Below are positions 43,770 to 52,237 of a stretch of 64,000 nt of DNA, piece after piece. The translations under genes were made by a program, and so were the position numbers. The DNA comes from Sinorhizobium terangae (GTDB lineage: Bacteria > Pseudomonadota > Alphaproteobacteria > Rhizobiales > Rhizobiaceae). The stretch's first letter is position 1, and the number at the start of each line of letters is the position of its first letter. Location: NCBI RefSeq assembly GCF_009601505.1, contig NZ_WITC01000028.1, positions 1-64,000 of the forward strand, in the 5' to 3' direction. The notes under the pieces were generated by a model. It ran no database searches. It was not told the DNA's origin and saw only the letters and a list, made by a program, of their open reading frames with translations.

Positions 43770-45886
43770 GTTTGTCCGCTCAATGCCTCCCAGCCCAATG
43801 CCTCCCAACCCTTGTCGGGCGCAAACCGGGAGCCGTGCCGCTCTTCGAGCCGCTTCAGCGTCTCGACGATGTCCGCCGCGCCGCGGCTGCGGGCATAGTG
43901 CATCGGCCCGCCGCGGAACGGCGCGAAACCGGTCGCGAAGATCATCGCGCCGTCGAGCGTCTCTTCATCCTCGACGATGCCCTCGCGCAGGCAGCGCACA
44001 CAGGCGTTGAGCATGGGCAGAAGGAGGCGATCCGTCATCTCCGGACCGGGTGGCGATGCTCCGGAAGCCCTTTTCGGCTTGCCCTTGTCGTCGTAAGCAT
44101 AGAGTCCCTTGCCCGCTTTTCGGCCGGTCTCGCCGGTTTCAACCTTCTTTTCCAGCCAGGCCGGAATCTCGGGAATGGGATCGTCGAGATTGTTCTTGAG
44201 CATCCGGACGACGTCGAGGCCGATGTCGAGCCCGACGCGGTCGGCGAGCTCTATCGGCCCCATCGGCATTCCGAAATCCTCCGCCGCCCTGTCGATGGTC
44301 TCCTTTGGTGTTCCCTCGTCGATCATGACGAAAGCCTCGGTGAGATACGGCGTCAGAGCACGGTTGACGAGGAAGCCGGGCGCGCTCTTCACGGCGGCGG
44401 GCAGCCGGTCGATCGCGCCGCAGAAGCCGTGCACCCTATCGAGCGTCGCCTGGCTCGCCTGGTCGTGAGCAACAACCTCGACGAGCTCCATCTTGGCGAC
44501 CGGGTTGAAGAAATGCAGGCCGACAAGTCGGTCCGGAAAGGCCAGCCCCTCGCGCAGCACCTCGAGCGGAATGCTCGACGTGTTGGTGGCGAGGATGGCG
44601 TCCTCCTTCATTTTTGGCGCGATCCCGTCAAACACCTTGCGTTTGACGTCCGCCTTCTCGACGACTGCCTCGATGACCAGATCCGCCTTGGCGACGCCCG
44701 CCCCCTCGAAATCGGGGATCAGACGGTCGAGGGCGTCGCGGCGTTCGATGCTCGAATGAAGCTTCTTGTCGTAGAACTCAGCGGCGCGGCCGATCGCCTT
44801 GGCGATGATCTCGTGGTCGAGGTCGGCGAGCGTGACACGCAACCCTCGCGCCGCACACCAGGCAGCGATGTCGCCACCCATCGTGCCCGCCCCGATGACG
44901 TGGACGTGCCGAATGCCGCTTTCGCGCTTGGCGGAGTCCTTCAGCTTTTCGCGCAGGAAGAAGACACGCATGAGGTTCTGTGCCGTCTCGCTGACAAGCA
45001 GTTCCGAGAATGAGGTGATCTCGGCCGTTTGCATTGCCTTGGCATCGCCGCCATGCTCCTCCCAGAGATCGATGAGACGGTAGGGCGCCGGATAGTGCTG
45101 CCTCGGCGCTCGTTTCTCGGCTTCGGCACGAAACTGGCGAGCGGCGAGCTGGCGCGCCGGCGCGAGGCCGAGCAGACCCGATTTCCAGCTGCCGCGATCC
45201 GTCCTCATCTCGCCCGCGACGGCGGCGCGCACGGCATTTTCGACATGGCGTTCCTCGATGACCTCGTCGACGAGACCGAGCGCCTTCGCTTTTTTCGCGT
45301 GCACGGTCTTTCCCGTCAGCATTATCGTCATCGCCTCGACGGGATCGATCAGCGCCGTCAGCCGGAACGTCCCGCCGAGTCCGGGATGCAGGCCGAGCCT
45401 TATCTCCGGAAAGCCCAGTTTCGCGTCACTCAAAGCAATGCGGTATTTGCAGGCGAGTGCGATTTCCAGACCGCCGCCGAGGCAATAGCCATGGATCACC
45501 GCCACGGTCGGTATCGCGAGCGCCGCCAGCCGGTCGATGAGCCCGTGCGCCCACCGCATACGCTTCTCCACGTCGCGCCCTTCGGTCGCGCCTTTGAAGT
45601 CGCGGATGTCAGCGCCGGCGATGAAGCCGCCCTTCTTGGCCGAGCGGATGACGAGACCCTTGGCTCCCATGCCCTCAACCTCGGCAAGCGCCGTGTCGAG
45701 TTCGGCGATGACTGCTTCCGACAGCGTGTTCGCGCTTTCGTTGGCCCTGTCGAGCGCGAGCCAGGCGATTTCGTCCGGTCCCTTGCTCAGCCGCCAATGG
45801 GTGAAAGCCTTCAGGACGGTTCCTGGCCCGAACTCCCTGTTTCGTGGGGCGAGCGTTTCCCAGACGGAGGTTTTCCCGGTTGGCAT
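43766..45886 (-). CDS. fadJ: Multifunctional enoyl-CoA hydratase / 3-hydroxyacyl-CoA dehydrogenase
   Basis: 706 residues from ATG 45886, which overlaps the last base of the thiolase stop. The N-terminal crotonase domain (about 1-190) has GGFIAGADIRDF and GYCLGGGLEIALACKYR for the oxyanion hole and the catalytic Glu. The NAD-binding domain starts at HVIGAGTMGGDIA near residue 325, followed by ATNTSSIPLEVL and LVGLHFFNPV with the catalytic His. The C-terminal helical domains (APGFLVNRALTPYL, RKAGKGLYAYD) complete the alpha subunit of the trifunctional enzyme. It adds water to enoyl-CoA and oxidises the product to 3-ketoacyl-CoA. It sits directly after the thiolase subunit. Confidence 0.95.
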   Translation of the reverse strand: MPTGKTSVWETLAPRNREFGPGTVLKAFTHWRLSKGPDEIAWLALDRANESANTLSEAVIAELDTALAEVEGMGAKGLVIRSAKKGGFIAGADIRDFKGATEGRDVEKRMRWAHGLIDRLAALAIPTVAVIHGYCLGGGLEIALACKYRIALSDAKLGFPEIRLGLHPGLGGTFRLTALIDPVEAMTIMLTGKTVHAKKAKALGLVDEVIEERHVENAVRAAVAGEMRTDRGSWKSGLLGLAPARQLAARQFRAEAEKRAPRQHYPAPYRLIDLWEEHGGDAKAMQTAEITSFSELLVSETAQNLMRVFFLREKLKDSAKRESGIRHVHVIGAGTMGGDIAAWCAARGLRVTLADLDHEIIAKAIGRAAEFYDKKLHSSIERRDALDRLIPDFEGAGVAKADLVIEAVVEKADVKRKVFDGIAPKMKEDAILATNTSSIPLEVLREGLAFPDRLVGLHFFNPVAKMELVEVVAHDQASQATLDRVHGFCGAIDRLPAAVKSAPGFLVNRALTPYLTEAFVMIDEGTPKETIDRAAEDFGMPMGPIELADRVGLDIGLDVVRMLKNNLDDPIPEIPAWLEKKVETGETGRKAGKGLYAYDDKGKPKRASGASPPGPEMTDRLLLPMLNACVRCLREGIVEDEETLDGAMIFATGFAPFRGGPMHYARSRGAADIVETLKRLEERHGSRFAPDKGWEALGWEALSGQT

Positions 45887-47268
45887 TACACAACCTCCAG
45901 AAGCATGGCGCCGCCTTGCCCACCGCCGATGCACTCGGTGGCGATGCCGCGCTTCACCCCGAGCCGGCGCATCGCGTTGGCGAGATGAAGCACGAGGCGG
46001 TTTCCGCTCGTGCCGACCGGATGCCCGAGGCTGATCGCCCCTCCGTCGACATTGAGCCGGACCCGTTCGATGCGCCCGAAGATGCCGTCGAGACCGAGCA
46101 CGTCGCGGCAATATTCCTCGTTCTCCCATGCGGCGAGGCAGGCAAGAACCTGCGCTGCGAAGGCTTCATTGAGTTCCCAAAGATCGATGTCGTCGCGAGA
46201 AAGCTTTCTGCGTTTCATGATTTCAGTCGAACACAATGTCGGGGCGAGCCCCATGATCGAGGGATCGAGGGCCGACCATTCACTGTCGACGATGCGGGCG
46301 AGCGGCGCGAGCTTGTGCCTGTTCATCGCGTCTTCCGATGCGAGGACAACCCAGCAGGCGCCATCGGTGACTTGGGATGAATTGCCGGCGGTGACGTTGC
46401 CGTAGGGCTTTTCGAAAACCGCCTGCAACTTCGCGAGCTTGTCCATCGACGTGTCCGGCCGCACGCCGTCATCGTGATCGTAGAGCATGCCGTTTCGGGA
46501 GATCGCCGGGATGACCTCTCCCGCGAGGAAGCCTTCATTCTGCGCGCGCTCCAGCCGTTGATGGCTTTCCAGGGCGTAGGTGTCAGCAGCTTCGCGCGTG
46601 ATACCGAACAGATGGCCGATTACTTCTGCCGTCTGGCCCATATTGAGATCGGTGATCGGATCGGTAAGTCCGCGTTCGAGGCCGACCACAGGCCTCGCCA
46701 TCTCCGGTCTCAAACCCGCCAAGGCAGTGGCTTTTTCCCAGGGTGTCTTCGCCGTTGTAAAGCCGCCGAACCATTCGACGGCGTGCTGGCGGAGCACCAG
46801 TGGTGCATGGGACAGCGCCTCCGTTCCGCCGGCGAGAATGAGATCGGCGCTGCCAGCTTCGATCGCGCGGAAGGCTATGTCGATCGACTGCATGCCCGAG
46901 CCGCAATTGATCTGGACGGTAAAGGCGGTCATCGCCGCCCCCATGCCGAGCCTGAGGGCGGCCACGCGCGCCGGGTTCATCTCGTCGGCGATCACATTGA
47001 CGCAGCCGAGAATGACGACGTCGAATTCATTCCGAGAGAAAGGCTGACGGAGGAGAAGCGGCCGTCCGCATTGCACGGCAAGATCAACAGGCGTGAACGG
47101 TCCCGGCTTGTGGCGCGCCCGGAGAAAAGGCGTACGCGCTCCATCCACCAGGTAGACGGGACGACCAGAACTCGCCGCGGTCCGATTGGGGGACCGCGAT
47201 TCGTCGGCGACCGGTACCCCGGCAGTAGGCGCCTTCGTCGCTGCAGCGGAGTTCGGCGGCTGAGCCAT
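45886..47268 (-). CDS. fadI: Acetyl-CoA C-acyltransferase (thiolase, FadI type)
   Basis: A 460-residue thiolase. The nucleophilic Cys is in INCGSGMQSIDIA, the catalytic His in GHPVGTSG, and the second Cys in ATECIGGGQGGAMLLE at the C-terminus. NEAFAAQVLACLAAW is the third signature. About 35 extra N-terminal residues are Ala/Pro-rich and probably disordered; the true start may be at an internal codon nearer RPVYLVDGARTPF. It cleaves 3-ketoacyl-CoA to acetyl-CoA and a shortened acyl-CoA as beta subunit of the complex with FadJ. First gene of the operon; no FadR-type operator was recognised upstream. Confidence 0.93.
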   Translation of the reverse strand: MAQPPNSAAATKAPTAGVPVADESRSPNRTAASSGRPVYLVDGARTPFLRARHKPGPFTPVDLAVQCGRPLLLRQPFSRNEFDVVILGCVNVIADEMNPARVAALRLGMGAAMTAFTVQINCGSGMQSIDIAFRAIEAGSADLILAGGTEALSHAPLVLRQHAVEWFGGFTTAKTPWEKATALAGLRPEMARPVVGLERGLTDPITDLNMGQTAEVIGHLFGITREAADTYALESHQRLERAQNEGFLAGEVIPAISRNGMLYDHDDGVRPDTSMDKLAKLQAVFEKPYGNVTAGNSSQVTDGACWVVLASEDAMNRHKLAPLARIVDSEWSALDPSIMGLAPTLCSTEIMKRRKLSRDDIDLWELNEAFAAQVLACLAAWENEEYCRDVLGLDGIFGRIERVRLNVDGGAISLGHPVGTSGNRLVLHLANAMRRLGVKRGIATECIGGGQGGAMLLEVV

Positions 47269-47678
47269 CGCTTAGCTCCCAACAGGCGGCGGGACGTCGA
47301 ACCGGATGTTCTCCTCGAAAGCATAAGAAGATCACGCGTCAGCCGCATGGATTCGCGTGAAGATCAAACGTTCAACGCCAGTAATCGGTTCCGCAGGCAC
47401 GGGTTCAGACTGGAAAGGCAGCATGGTGGCGGCGCCAAATGCGACCAGGAGCTTCCGTCCGCGTGTTCGTTGACGATGCCCAGGCGAATCGAACGGTGTC
47501 CAATTTCGGGATGAAAGAGTGCCCGGTGATCGCCGGCATGACTTGATCAGGTGCTCCACGCCGGAATTGCTGCAACACCGGCAAAGATCACCGTTCGCTT
47601 CAGGTGGGCGGTGGCGTCTTCAGAAGCGCTTTTTCTGTCGTCAAATCCGGCTCTCCAGCTTCATGCAGGGTGCCCGGG
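47269..47678. other. Intergenic stretch between fadI and the min promoter, no gene recognised
   Basis: About 410 bp. Open frames on both strands are short and not protein-like. The segment must hold the divergent promoters of the thiolase operon and, at its right end, the minC regulatory region. No hairpin with a T-run or conserved RNA was recognised. Confidence 0.4.
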
Positions 47679-47694
47679 TTAACCATTTGTTAAC
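47679..47694 (+). promoter_or_regulatory. CtrA-binding box upstream of minC
   Basis: TTAA (47679-47682), seven bases, TTAAC (47690-47694): an exact TTAA-N7-TTAAC CtrA box, about 40 bp before the minC ATG. A GANTC methylation site (GATTC, 47697-47701) follows at once. CtrA control of min genes fits what is known for S. meliloti. The sequence match is seen directly; binding is inferred. Confidence 0.75.
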
Positions 47695-47734
47695 CGCGAT
47701 TCACGTAAATCTTGGCAACCAAAAATTAACGTAG

Positions 47735-48487
47735 ATGACCAAAGTGCTAACAGATACTCGCTCGATCCGTATCAAGGGGCGCTCCTTCCTGGCGCTCGTG
47801 CTTTCTCCGGAACTGCCACTCGACGGATGGCTTACCCGGCTCGACGACTTGGCCTCGCGCTCGGCGGGGTTTTTCCTGGGCAGGCCGGTCGTCCTCGACG
47901 TGGAAGACATCGAGATCGATCGGGCGCAGTTGAAAGCACTGATCGCCGAGCTTGCGAAACGCAACGTGCGCATCATGGGCATCGAAGGCGGGCGCCCGTC
48001 ACTGTTCGAGCCGGGCATGCCCCCGGCCATGAAGGGCGGCCGGCCCGCTCCGGATTTCGAGGTTCCGTCGGCCGAGCAGGCCGCCGAATCGGCGAAGTCC
48101 GGTCAGGGCAAGCCGGCAGAACCCGTCGTTCGCGCCGAGCCGCAGGTGGTCAGGGCGATGCCTTCGATCATCATCAGGGAACCCGTCCGTTCCGGGCAAT
48201 CGGTGATCTTTCCCGAAGGCGATGTCACCGTCGTCGGGTCGGTTGCCTCGGGCGCGGAAATCATCGCGGGCGGTTCGGTCCACATCTACGGAACGCTGCG
48301 GGGACGGGCGCTGGCGGGATCCGTGGGTAATGCCTCGGCGCGCATCTTCTGCCGTAAGCTCGAAGCAGAATTGCTGGCAATCGACGGTGTCTACAAGACC
48401 GCCGACGACATGGCGCCACACCTTCGCGGGCAGGCAGTGCAGCTCTGGCTCGAGGGCGATTCAATCATGGCAGAGAGACTTAATTGA
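47735..48487 (+). CDS. minC: Septum site-determining protein MinC
   Basis: A 250-residue MinC. The N-terminal domain (about 1-100) inhibits FtsZ polymerisation: SIRIKGRSFLALVLSPELPLDGW and LGRPVVLDVEDIEID. A variable linker rich in Pro/Ala/Glu (about 100-145) is followed by the C-terminal right-handed beta-helix that binds MinD and the FtsZ tail: RSGQSVIFPEGDVTVVG, GSVASGAEIIAGGSVHIYG, GRALAGSVG. It blocks division near the poles together with MinD and MinE. First gene of minCDE, with a CtrA box in its promoter. Confidence 0.96.
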   Translation: MTKVLTDTRSIRIKGRSFLALVLSPELPLDGWLTRLDDLASRSAGFFLGRPVVLDVEDIEIDRAQLKALIAELAKRNVRIMGIEGGRPSLFEPGMPPAMKGGRPAPDFEVPSAEQAAESAKSGQGKPAEPVVRAEPQVVRAMPSIIIREPVRSGQSVIFPEGDVTVVGSVASGAEIIAGGSVHIYGTLRGRALAGSVGNASARIFCRKLEAELLAIDGVYKTADDMAPHLRGQAVQLWLEGDSIMAERLN

Positions 48488-48519
48488 GCCGGCTGCCGGC
48501 CGGGAAACAGGAGTGCAAG

Positions 48520-49335
48520 ATGGCGAAAGTAATCGTGGTTACATCGGGTAAGGGCGGCGTCGGCAAGACGACGTCTACCGCCGCACTCGGTGCGGCATTG
48601 GCGCAGAGAAACGAGAAGACGGTAGTCGTCGATTTTGACGTCGGCTTGCGCAATCTCGATCTGGTCATGGGCGCCGAGCGGCGAGTCGTCTACGACCTGG
48701 TCAATGTCATACAGGGCGACGCCAAGCTGCCGCAGGCGCTGATCCGCGACAAGCGGCTCGAAACGCTCTTTCTGCTGCCGGCATCGCAGACCCGCGACAA
48801 GGACAGCCTGACCGCCGAGGGCGTCGAAAAGGTGATGGCCGAGCTGAAGAAGCACTTCGACTGGATCATCTGCGACAGCCCGGCGGGGATCGAACGCGGT
48901 GCCACGCTCGCCATGCGCCATGCGGACGTTGCCGTCATCGTCACCAACCCGGAAGTCTCGTCGGTCCGCGACTCGGATCGCATCATCGGCCTTCTCGACT
49001 CAAAGACGGAAAGGGCCGAGCGCGGCGAGCGGGTGGAGAAGCATCTCCTGCTCACCCGCTACGATCCCGCGCGCGCCGAACGCGGCGACATGCTGAAGGT
49101 CGACGACGTGCTCGAGATCCTCTCGATCCCGCTGCTCGGCATCGTTCCGGAGAGCACGGATGTTCTGCGCGCCTCGAACCTCGGCGCGCCGGTCACACTC
49201 GCCGACAGCCGCAGCGCACCGGCGCTCGCCTATCTCGACGCCGCCCGCCGCCTCGCTGGCGAAACGGTATCGATGACCATTCCCGGCGAAAAGCGCGGCC
49301 TGTTCGGCAAGATATTCGGACGGAGGGCAGCATGA
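48520..49335 (+). CDS. minD: Septum site-determining ATPase MinD
   Basis: 271 residues from ATG 48520 (CAGGAG upstream). MinD is a deviant Walker A ATPase: GKGGVGKTT at residues 10-18 with the signature Lys11. [14 protein letters not shown] and [11 protein letters not shown] (Walker B) follow. The C-terminal amphipathic membrane-targeting helix is present ([12 protein letters not shown]). It recruits MinC to the membrane and is released by MinE. The start overlaps nothing; 32 bp separate it from minC, and its stop overlaps minE by 4 bp. Confidence 0.97.
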   Translation: MAKVIVVTSGKGGVGKTTSTAALGAALAQRNEKTVVVDFDVGLRNLDLVMGAERRVVYDLVNVIQGDAKLPQALIRDKRLETLFLLPASQTRDKDSLTAEGVEKVMAELKKHFDWIICDSPAGIERGATLAMRHADVAVIVTNPEVSSVRDSDRIIGLLDSKTERAERGERVEKHLLLTRYDPARAERGDMLKVDDVLEILSIPLLGIVPESTDVLRASNLGAPVTLADSRSAPALAYLDAARRLAGETVSMTIPGEKRGLFGKIFGRRAA

Positions 49336-49595
49336 GTATTTTCAGCTTCTTCACCAAGCAGACGTCCGCGCCGACAGCGCGCGAACGCCTCCAGGTCCTG
49401 CTCGCACACGAGCGAGCCTCGGTCGGTCACTCGGATCTCGTCGCGCAACTGCGGGAGGAAATCCTCGCGGTCATTGCCAAACACGTTCAGGTCGACCGCG
49501 ACAAGGTAAACGTGAAGATGGACCGCGGCGAACAGGTCTCGACACTGGAGGTCGATATCGAGATCCCGCTCGACGCCAGTGTGCGAGCAGCCTGA
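49332..49595 (+). CDS. minE: Cell division topological specificity factor MinE
   Basis: An 87-residue MinE. The N-terminal part has the membrane-binding and anti-MinCD region ([24 protein letters not shown]), and the C-terminal dimerisation domain has [16 protein letters not shown] and the closing beta strands [13 protein letters not shown]. It stimulates MinD ATPase and sets the position of the division site. The start overlaps the minD stop (ATGA), and the last codons form one arm of a hairpin. Confidence 0.96.
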   Translation: MSIFSFFTKQTSAPTARERLQVLLAHERASVGHSDLVAQLREEILAVIAKHVQVDRDKVNVKMDRGEQVSTLEVDIEIPLDASVRAA

Positions 49596-49650
49596 TAGAG
49601 AAAGGCTGCTCGCCCCGATAGTCTCGGCCGGCCATAACGGAGCGGCCGAG
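49584..49650. terminator. Two hairpins between convergent minE and DUF1622 gene
   Basis: CGAGCAGCC (49584-49592) pairs with GGCTGCTCG (49604-49612), spanning the minE stop codon. CTCGGCCG (49623-49630) pairs with CGGCCGAG (49643-49650). Both are perfect stems. The genes on either side converge here. There is no T-run, so termination may be weak or Rho-assisted. Confidence 0.55.
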
Positions 49651-49709
49651 ATGCCCGTCCCGTCGCGGCGGTTTTGCCCGCCGTGTCAAGAACTGTTGAG
49701 CGCACCGGC

Positions 49710-50120
49710 TCAACCGGTCTGGTCGTTCGGACCCGCTGCCCTGTTGCGCCGCTGCCTTTGCCAAGGCCATTCGCCTTCGATCTCCGCCTCGAGCGAAAAA
49801 CTCAAGAAGGTTCGTATCAGCACGATCAGCCCCAGCAAGCCGACACTCTCCCAGGTGAGGGGCGACGTGATGGTCGCGATGATATCTGCGCCGATGAGAA
49901 GTTCGAGACCAAGCAGGATCCCGCGCCCCAGGTTGGCGCGGTAGCGATCATAAGCGGCATCGCCGAGACCCGCGGCCAGGTCTCGCACATAACGGACGGT
50001 GGCGAAGAGCACGCCAATGATGATGACGGCGACGCCGAAGGCCTCCAGCACGGTTGCCAATGGCTCCATCAGCGGTGCCACCAAACCCGCCAACTCGCCT
50101 CGTTCGATCGCGGTGTTCAT
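49710..50120 (-). CDS. DUF1622 membrane protein
   Basis: 136 residues. Three hydrophobic helices (EAFGVAVIIIGVLFATVRYV, GRGILLGLELLIGADIIATI, SVGLLGLIVLIRTFLSF) and the order RYVRDL, YRANLGRGILLGLE, LIRTFLSFSLE mark the DUF1622 family. The function is unknown; the GLELLIGADII part suggests a small channel- or chaperone-like membrane protein. Its start overlaps the stop of the DUF1275 gene by 4 bp, so the two are one operon. Confidence 0.85.
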   Translation of the reverse strand: MNTAIERGELAGLVAPLMEPLATVLEAFGVAVIIIGVLFATVRYVRDLAAGLGDAAYDRYRANLGRGILLGLELLIGADIIATITSPLTWESVGLLGLIVLIRTFLSFSLEAEIEGEWPWQRQRRNRAAGPNDQTG

Positions 50121-50827
50121 GCAGCGTCACCCGCGGTCTGGCGGGATGCAGGATGGAAGGCGTAAGCGATCGTTACCCCGAGCACGATGGCGCCGGTCAG
50201 CAGCAGTGTCGATGTCAAGCCGCTCCAGCGTAGCAGGGCCGCGCCCAGGACTGCGCCGATCAGCAGGGCAAGCACGGCCGCAACGCGGCGCTGCCAGTTC
50301 CTGTTGCTGCCGCCGGCAAGCGATGAATCCGCGGCAAGGCCAGTGATGGTGAGTGTAAGAACCGTCGTGGTGAGATCCGGCACCTTGAGCGCGCGGACTG
50401 TCGCATTTCGCAGCCCCATGGCAATGGCGGTAAGGAGGATAAGCAGGTAAAGAGTTCGGGTGGGCGCCAACGCGTCGGTGTCAAATCCGATCGCGAGGAA
50501 GGCGGAGATCCAGAAGAGCAGCGCCTCACCCGTTGCAACGGTCAGAAGGCAGCGACGGCGACTCGCCGTTGCATGGCGTACGGCAATGAGCCCGCCGGCC
50601 CATGCGCCGACAAAAAAGGCGATCAACGCCGTCAGGTTACGCGCGACATCGAAGCCGGGGGCCCCGCCGATAGCAAAGCCCAGGAAGACCGTGTTGCCGG
50701 TCATGTTGGCAACAAAAACCTGGCCGAGCCCGAGCACACTGACCGCATCGACAAGACCGGTTACGGCCGAAAGGACAATAAGGACGAGCGGCAGCGGGTC
50801 ATATTGGCCCGGAGGCGATGGTTCCAT
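50117..50827 (-). CDS. DUF1275 (YoaK) family membrane protein
   Basis: 236 residues starting at ATG 50827 (GGGGAGAG upstream). Six or so hydrophobic helices are present, with the family's N-terminal pattern SAVTGLVDAVSVLGLGQVFVANMTGNTVFLG and later AIAMGLRNATVRALKVPDLTTTVLT. The role of DUF1275 proteins is not known; they are often called YoaK-family or possible transporters. It lies first in the two-gene operon with the DUF1622 gene. No FixK box was found directly upstream. Confidence 0.88.
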   Translation of the reverse strand: MEPSPPGQYDPLPLVLIVLSAVTGLVDAVSVLGLGQVFVANMTGNTVFLGFAIGGAPGFDVARNLTALIAFFVGAWAGGLIAVRHATASRRRCLLTVATGEALLFWISAFLAIGFDTDALAPTRTLYLLILLTAIAMGLRNATVRALKVPDLTTTVLTLTITGLAADSSLAGGSNRNWQRRVAAVLALLIGAVLGAALLRWSGLTSTLLLTGAIVLGVTIAYAFHPASRQTAGDAA

Positions 50828-50964
50828 TTTGTGCTCTCCCCTTGCCTGACGAACGAAGCGCGCAGCAACTATCAATCGGCGCTATGGGGAACGCTACCAT
50901 GTGTCTGTGTTGCAGGCTTGTAGAATAAAGTTGTGCTCTCTTGCATGTGTGGCTGGCCTGTGTG

Positions 50965-51465
50965 TCATGGTTGGCTTGGCAAAAGGGCCCGCACCAGCTG
51001 GGATTCGTTCTTGCCCGATTTGGTGGCAATCTCGATCAAAGCCATGTCGGGTGCCGGTGCTGCGAACCCGCGCGCCTTGAGTGTTGCGATCAGGCTTTCG
51101 CTCGTCTGACCCAGAAGCGGTGCGATCTCGCTCGCGGTATGGGCGATGATCTGCCTGCTGAAGGCGATCTGCGGGGGCCCGCCGCTGCGACTCTCGCCGT
51201 TCGGCCATGCCATGGCAATGGCCGCTCCTGCCGAGACCAGCAGCGCGAGCGTCATCGGAAGGCGCCCGAGGTAATGCGTCATCGACCGCCAGTTCTTCCA
51301 GACATGGAGCGCGAAAGGAAGGACCAGCACGAGGCTCAGCCACTCATGCATCTCGTTGAGGACGCCGTTGCCGACATGGAAGAACAGCGCGATCCCGGAA
51401 ATGAGCGAAACGAGAAATAGACCTGTGATGAACGGCGTCGCATATCGCTGCAGGATGACTTTCAC
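50965..51465 (-). CDS. DUF4405 membrane protein, cytochrome b561-like, behind a FixK box
   Basis: 166 residues with GTG start at 51465 (AGAGGT upstream); an ATG at 51510 in frame is a less likely start. The N-terminal half holds three helices with paired His residues (VGNGVLNEMHEWLSLVLVLPFALHVWKNW and SMTHYLGRLPMTLAL), the DUF4405 arrangement that looks like a di-heme b-type cytochrome. The C-terminal half is soluble (SRQIIAHTASEIAPLLGQ) and resembles a small helical binding domain. A FixK/FNR box lies 77 bp upstream, so it is probably induced at low oxygen, in an unknown redox role. Confidence 0.8.
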   Translation of the reverse strand: MKVILQRYATPFITGLFLVSLISGIALFFHVGNGVLNEMHEWLSLVLVLPFALHVWKNWRSMTHYLGRLPMTLALLVSAGAAIAMAWPNGESRSGGPPQIAFSRQIIAHTASEIAPLLGQTSESLIATLKARGFAAPAPDMALIEIATKSGKNESQLVRALLPSQP

Positions 51466-51541
51466 GGTGCACCTCTGATTTCTGTTGCCCTGCGACAGTA
51501 GCCCGGTCATGCTGCGGCGACCAGTTAAATGTTTGTAATTA

Positions 51542-51555
51542 TTGACGTAAATCAA
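51542..51555 (-). promoter_or_regulatory. FixK/FNR-type box upstream of the DUF4405 gene
   Basis: TTGAC-GTAA-ATCAA (51542-51555) matches the consensus TTGAY-N4-RTCAA exactly. It is 77-90 bp upstream of the GTG start, a position that would put the box near minus 40 of the promoter. Confidence 0.8.
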
Positions 51556-51635
51556 CCGCTTTCCCGATTTTGGGCGCGGGGTGTCGGCCCGCCGCAGGCA
51601 GACGCATTCGCAATTCGTCTGTGCGCACAGGGACG

Positions 51636-52055
51636 TCAGAGGCGCCCTGTTTCGTAGTCCTGGCAGGACTCGCCGAATTGCGCCATTGCCTCTTCCAGGT
51701 AGTCCGCCAGCAATGGTATGCCGAGCAGATAGGCGGCAGTTCGGGTGTTGTGGGACTCGGCAGCCTGAGCACGAATATCGTTCCAGTCTTCCAACCTGCC
51801 GTCGCCGCGGCCGAGCCAGGTCAATGCGACGAGATCGATCTGCTCGTCTTCGTTGAGTGCCCAAATCGCGCTGGCAAGCTCAGCCTCGACGGGATCGTCC
51901 GGTTGATCCTCGAGCACCGAGGCCATGTTGTCGTCGGATGCGTTGGATGCCGGGTCGGGTTCCGTCACGGCATCCTTGACGTCGAATTCGCGGGCCTTGA
52001 CTATGAGATAGCAGACTTTTTCGGGTGAAATCGATAGGTCCCAAGCTTCGCTCAT
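51636..52055 (-). CDS. DUF3775 protein
   Basis: 139 residues starting at ATG 52055, with GGAGG eight bases upstream; the frame is open further 5' but without another RBS. The core LDLSISPEKVCYLIVKAREFD-like start (here WDLSISPEKVCYLIVKA), then SAIWALNEDEQIDLVALTWLGRGD and TAAYLLGIPLLADYLEEAMAQFG, is the DUF3775 family. It is cytoplasmic and acidic. The function is unknown; relatives occur next to stress and low-oxygen genes in rhizobia. It stands between the DUF4405 and UspA genes on the same strand. Confidence 0.85.
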   Translation of the reverse strand: MSEAWDLSISPEKVCYLIVKAREFDVKDAVTEPDPASNASDDNMASVLEDQPDDPVEAELASAIWALNEDEQIDLVALTWLGRGDGRLEDWNDIRAQAAESHNTRTAAYLLGIPLLADYLEEAMAQFGESCQDYETGRL

Positions 52056-52237
52056 TGGTGTAACCTCCAACTGGCGTCGTCTGTAGCGATCTCCGTCCGG
52101 AGGGGCCGATGCTCCATCCGAGAAGTATCGTTTGGTGTTCGATATCGGCAACTTTAACAGATCCTTTCCGATCGTGGCGCGTGTTGCCGTTTTCCGTTCG
52201 GCCTCGATCCGCAGCAATGCGCCCGGCGATGGTCGGC

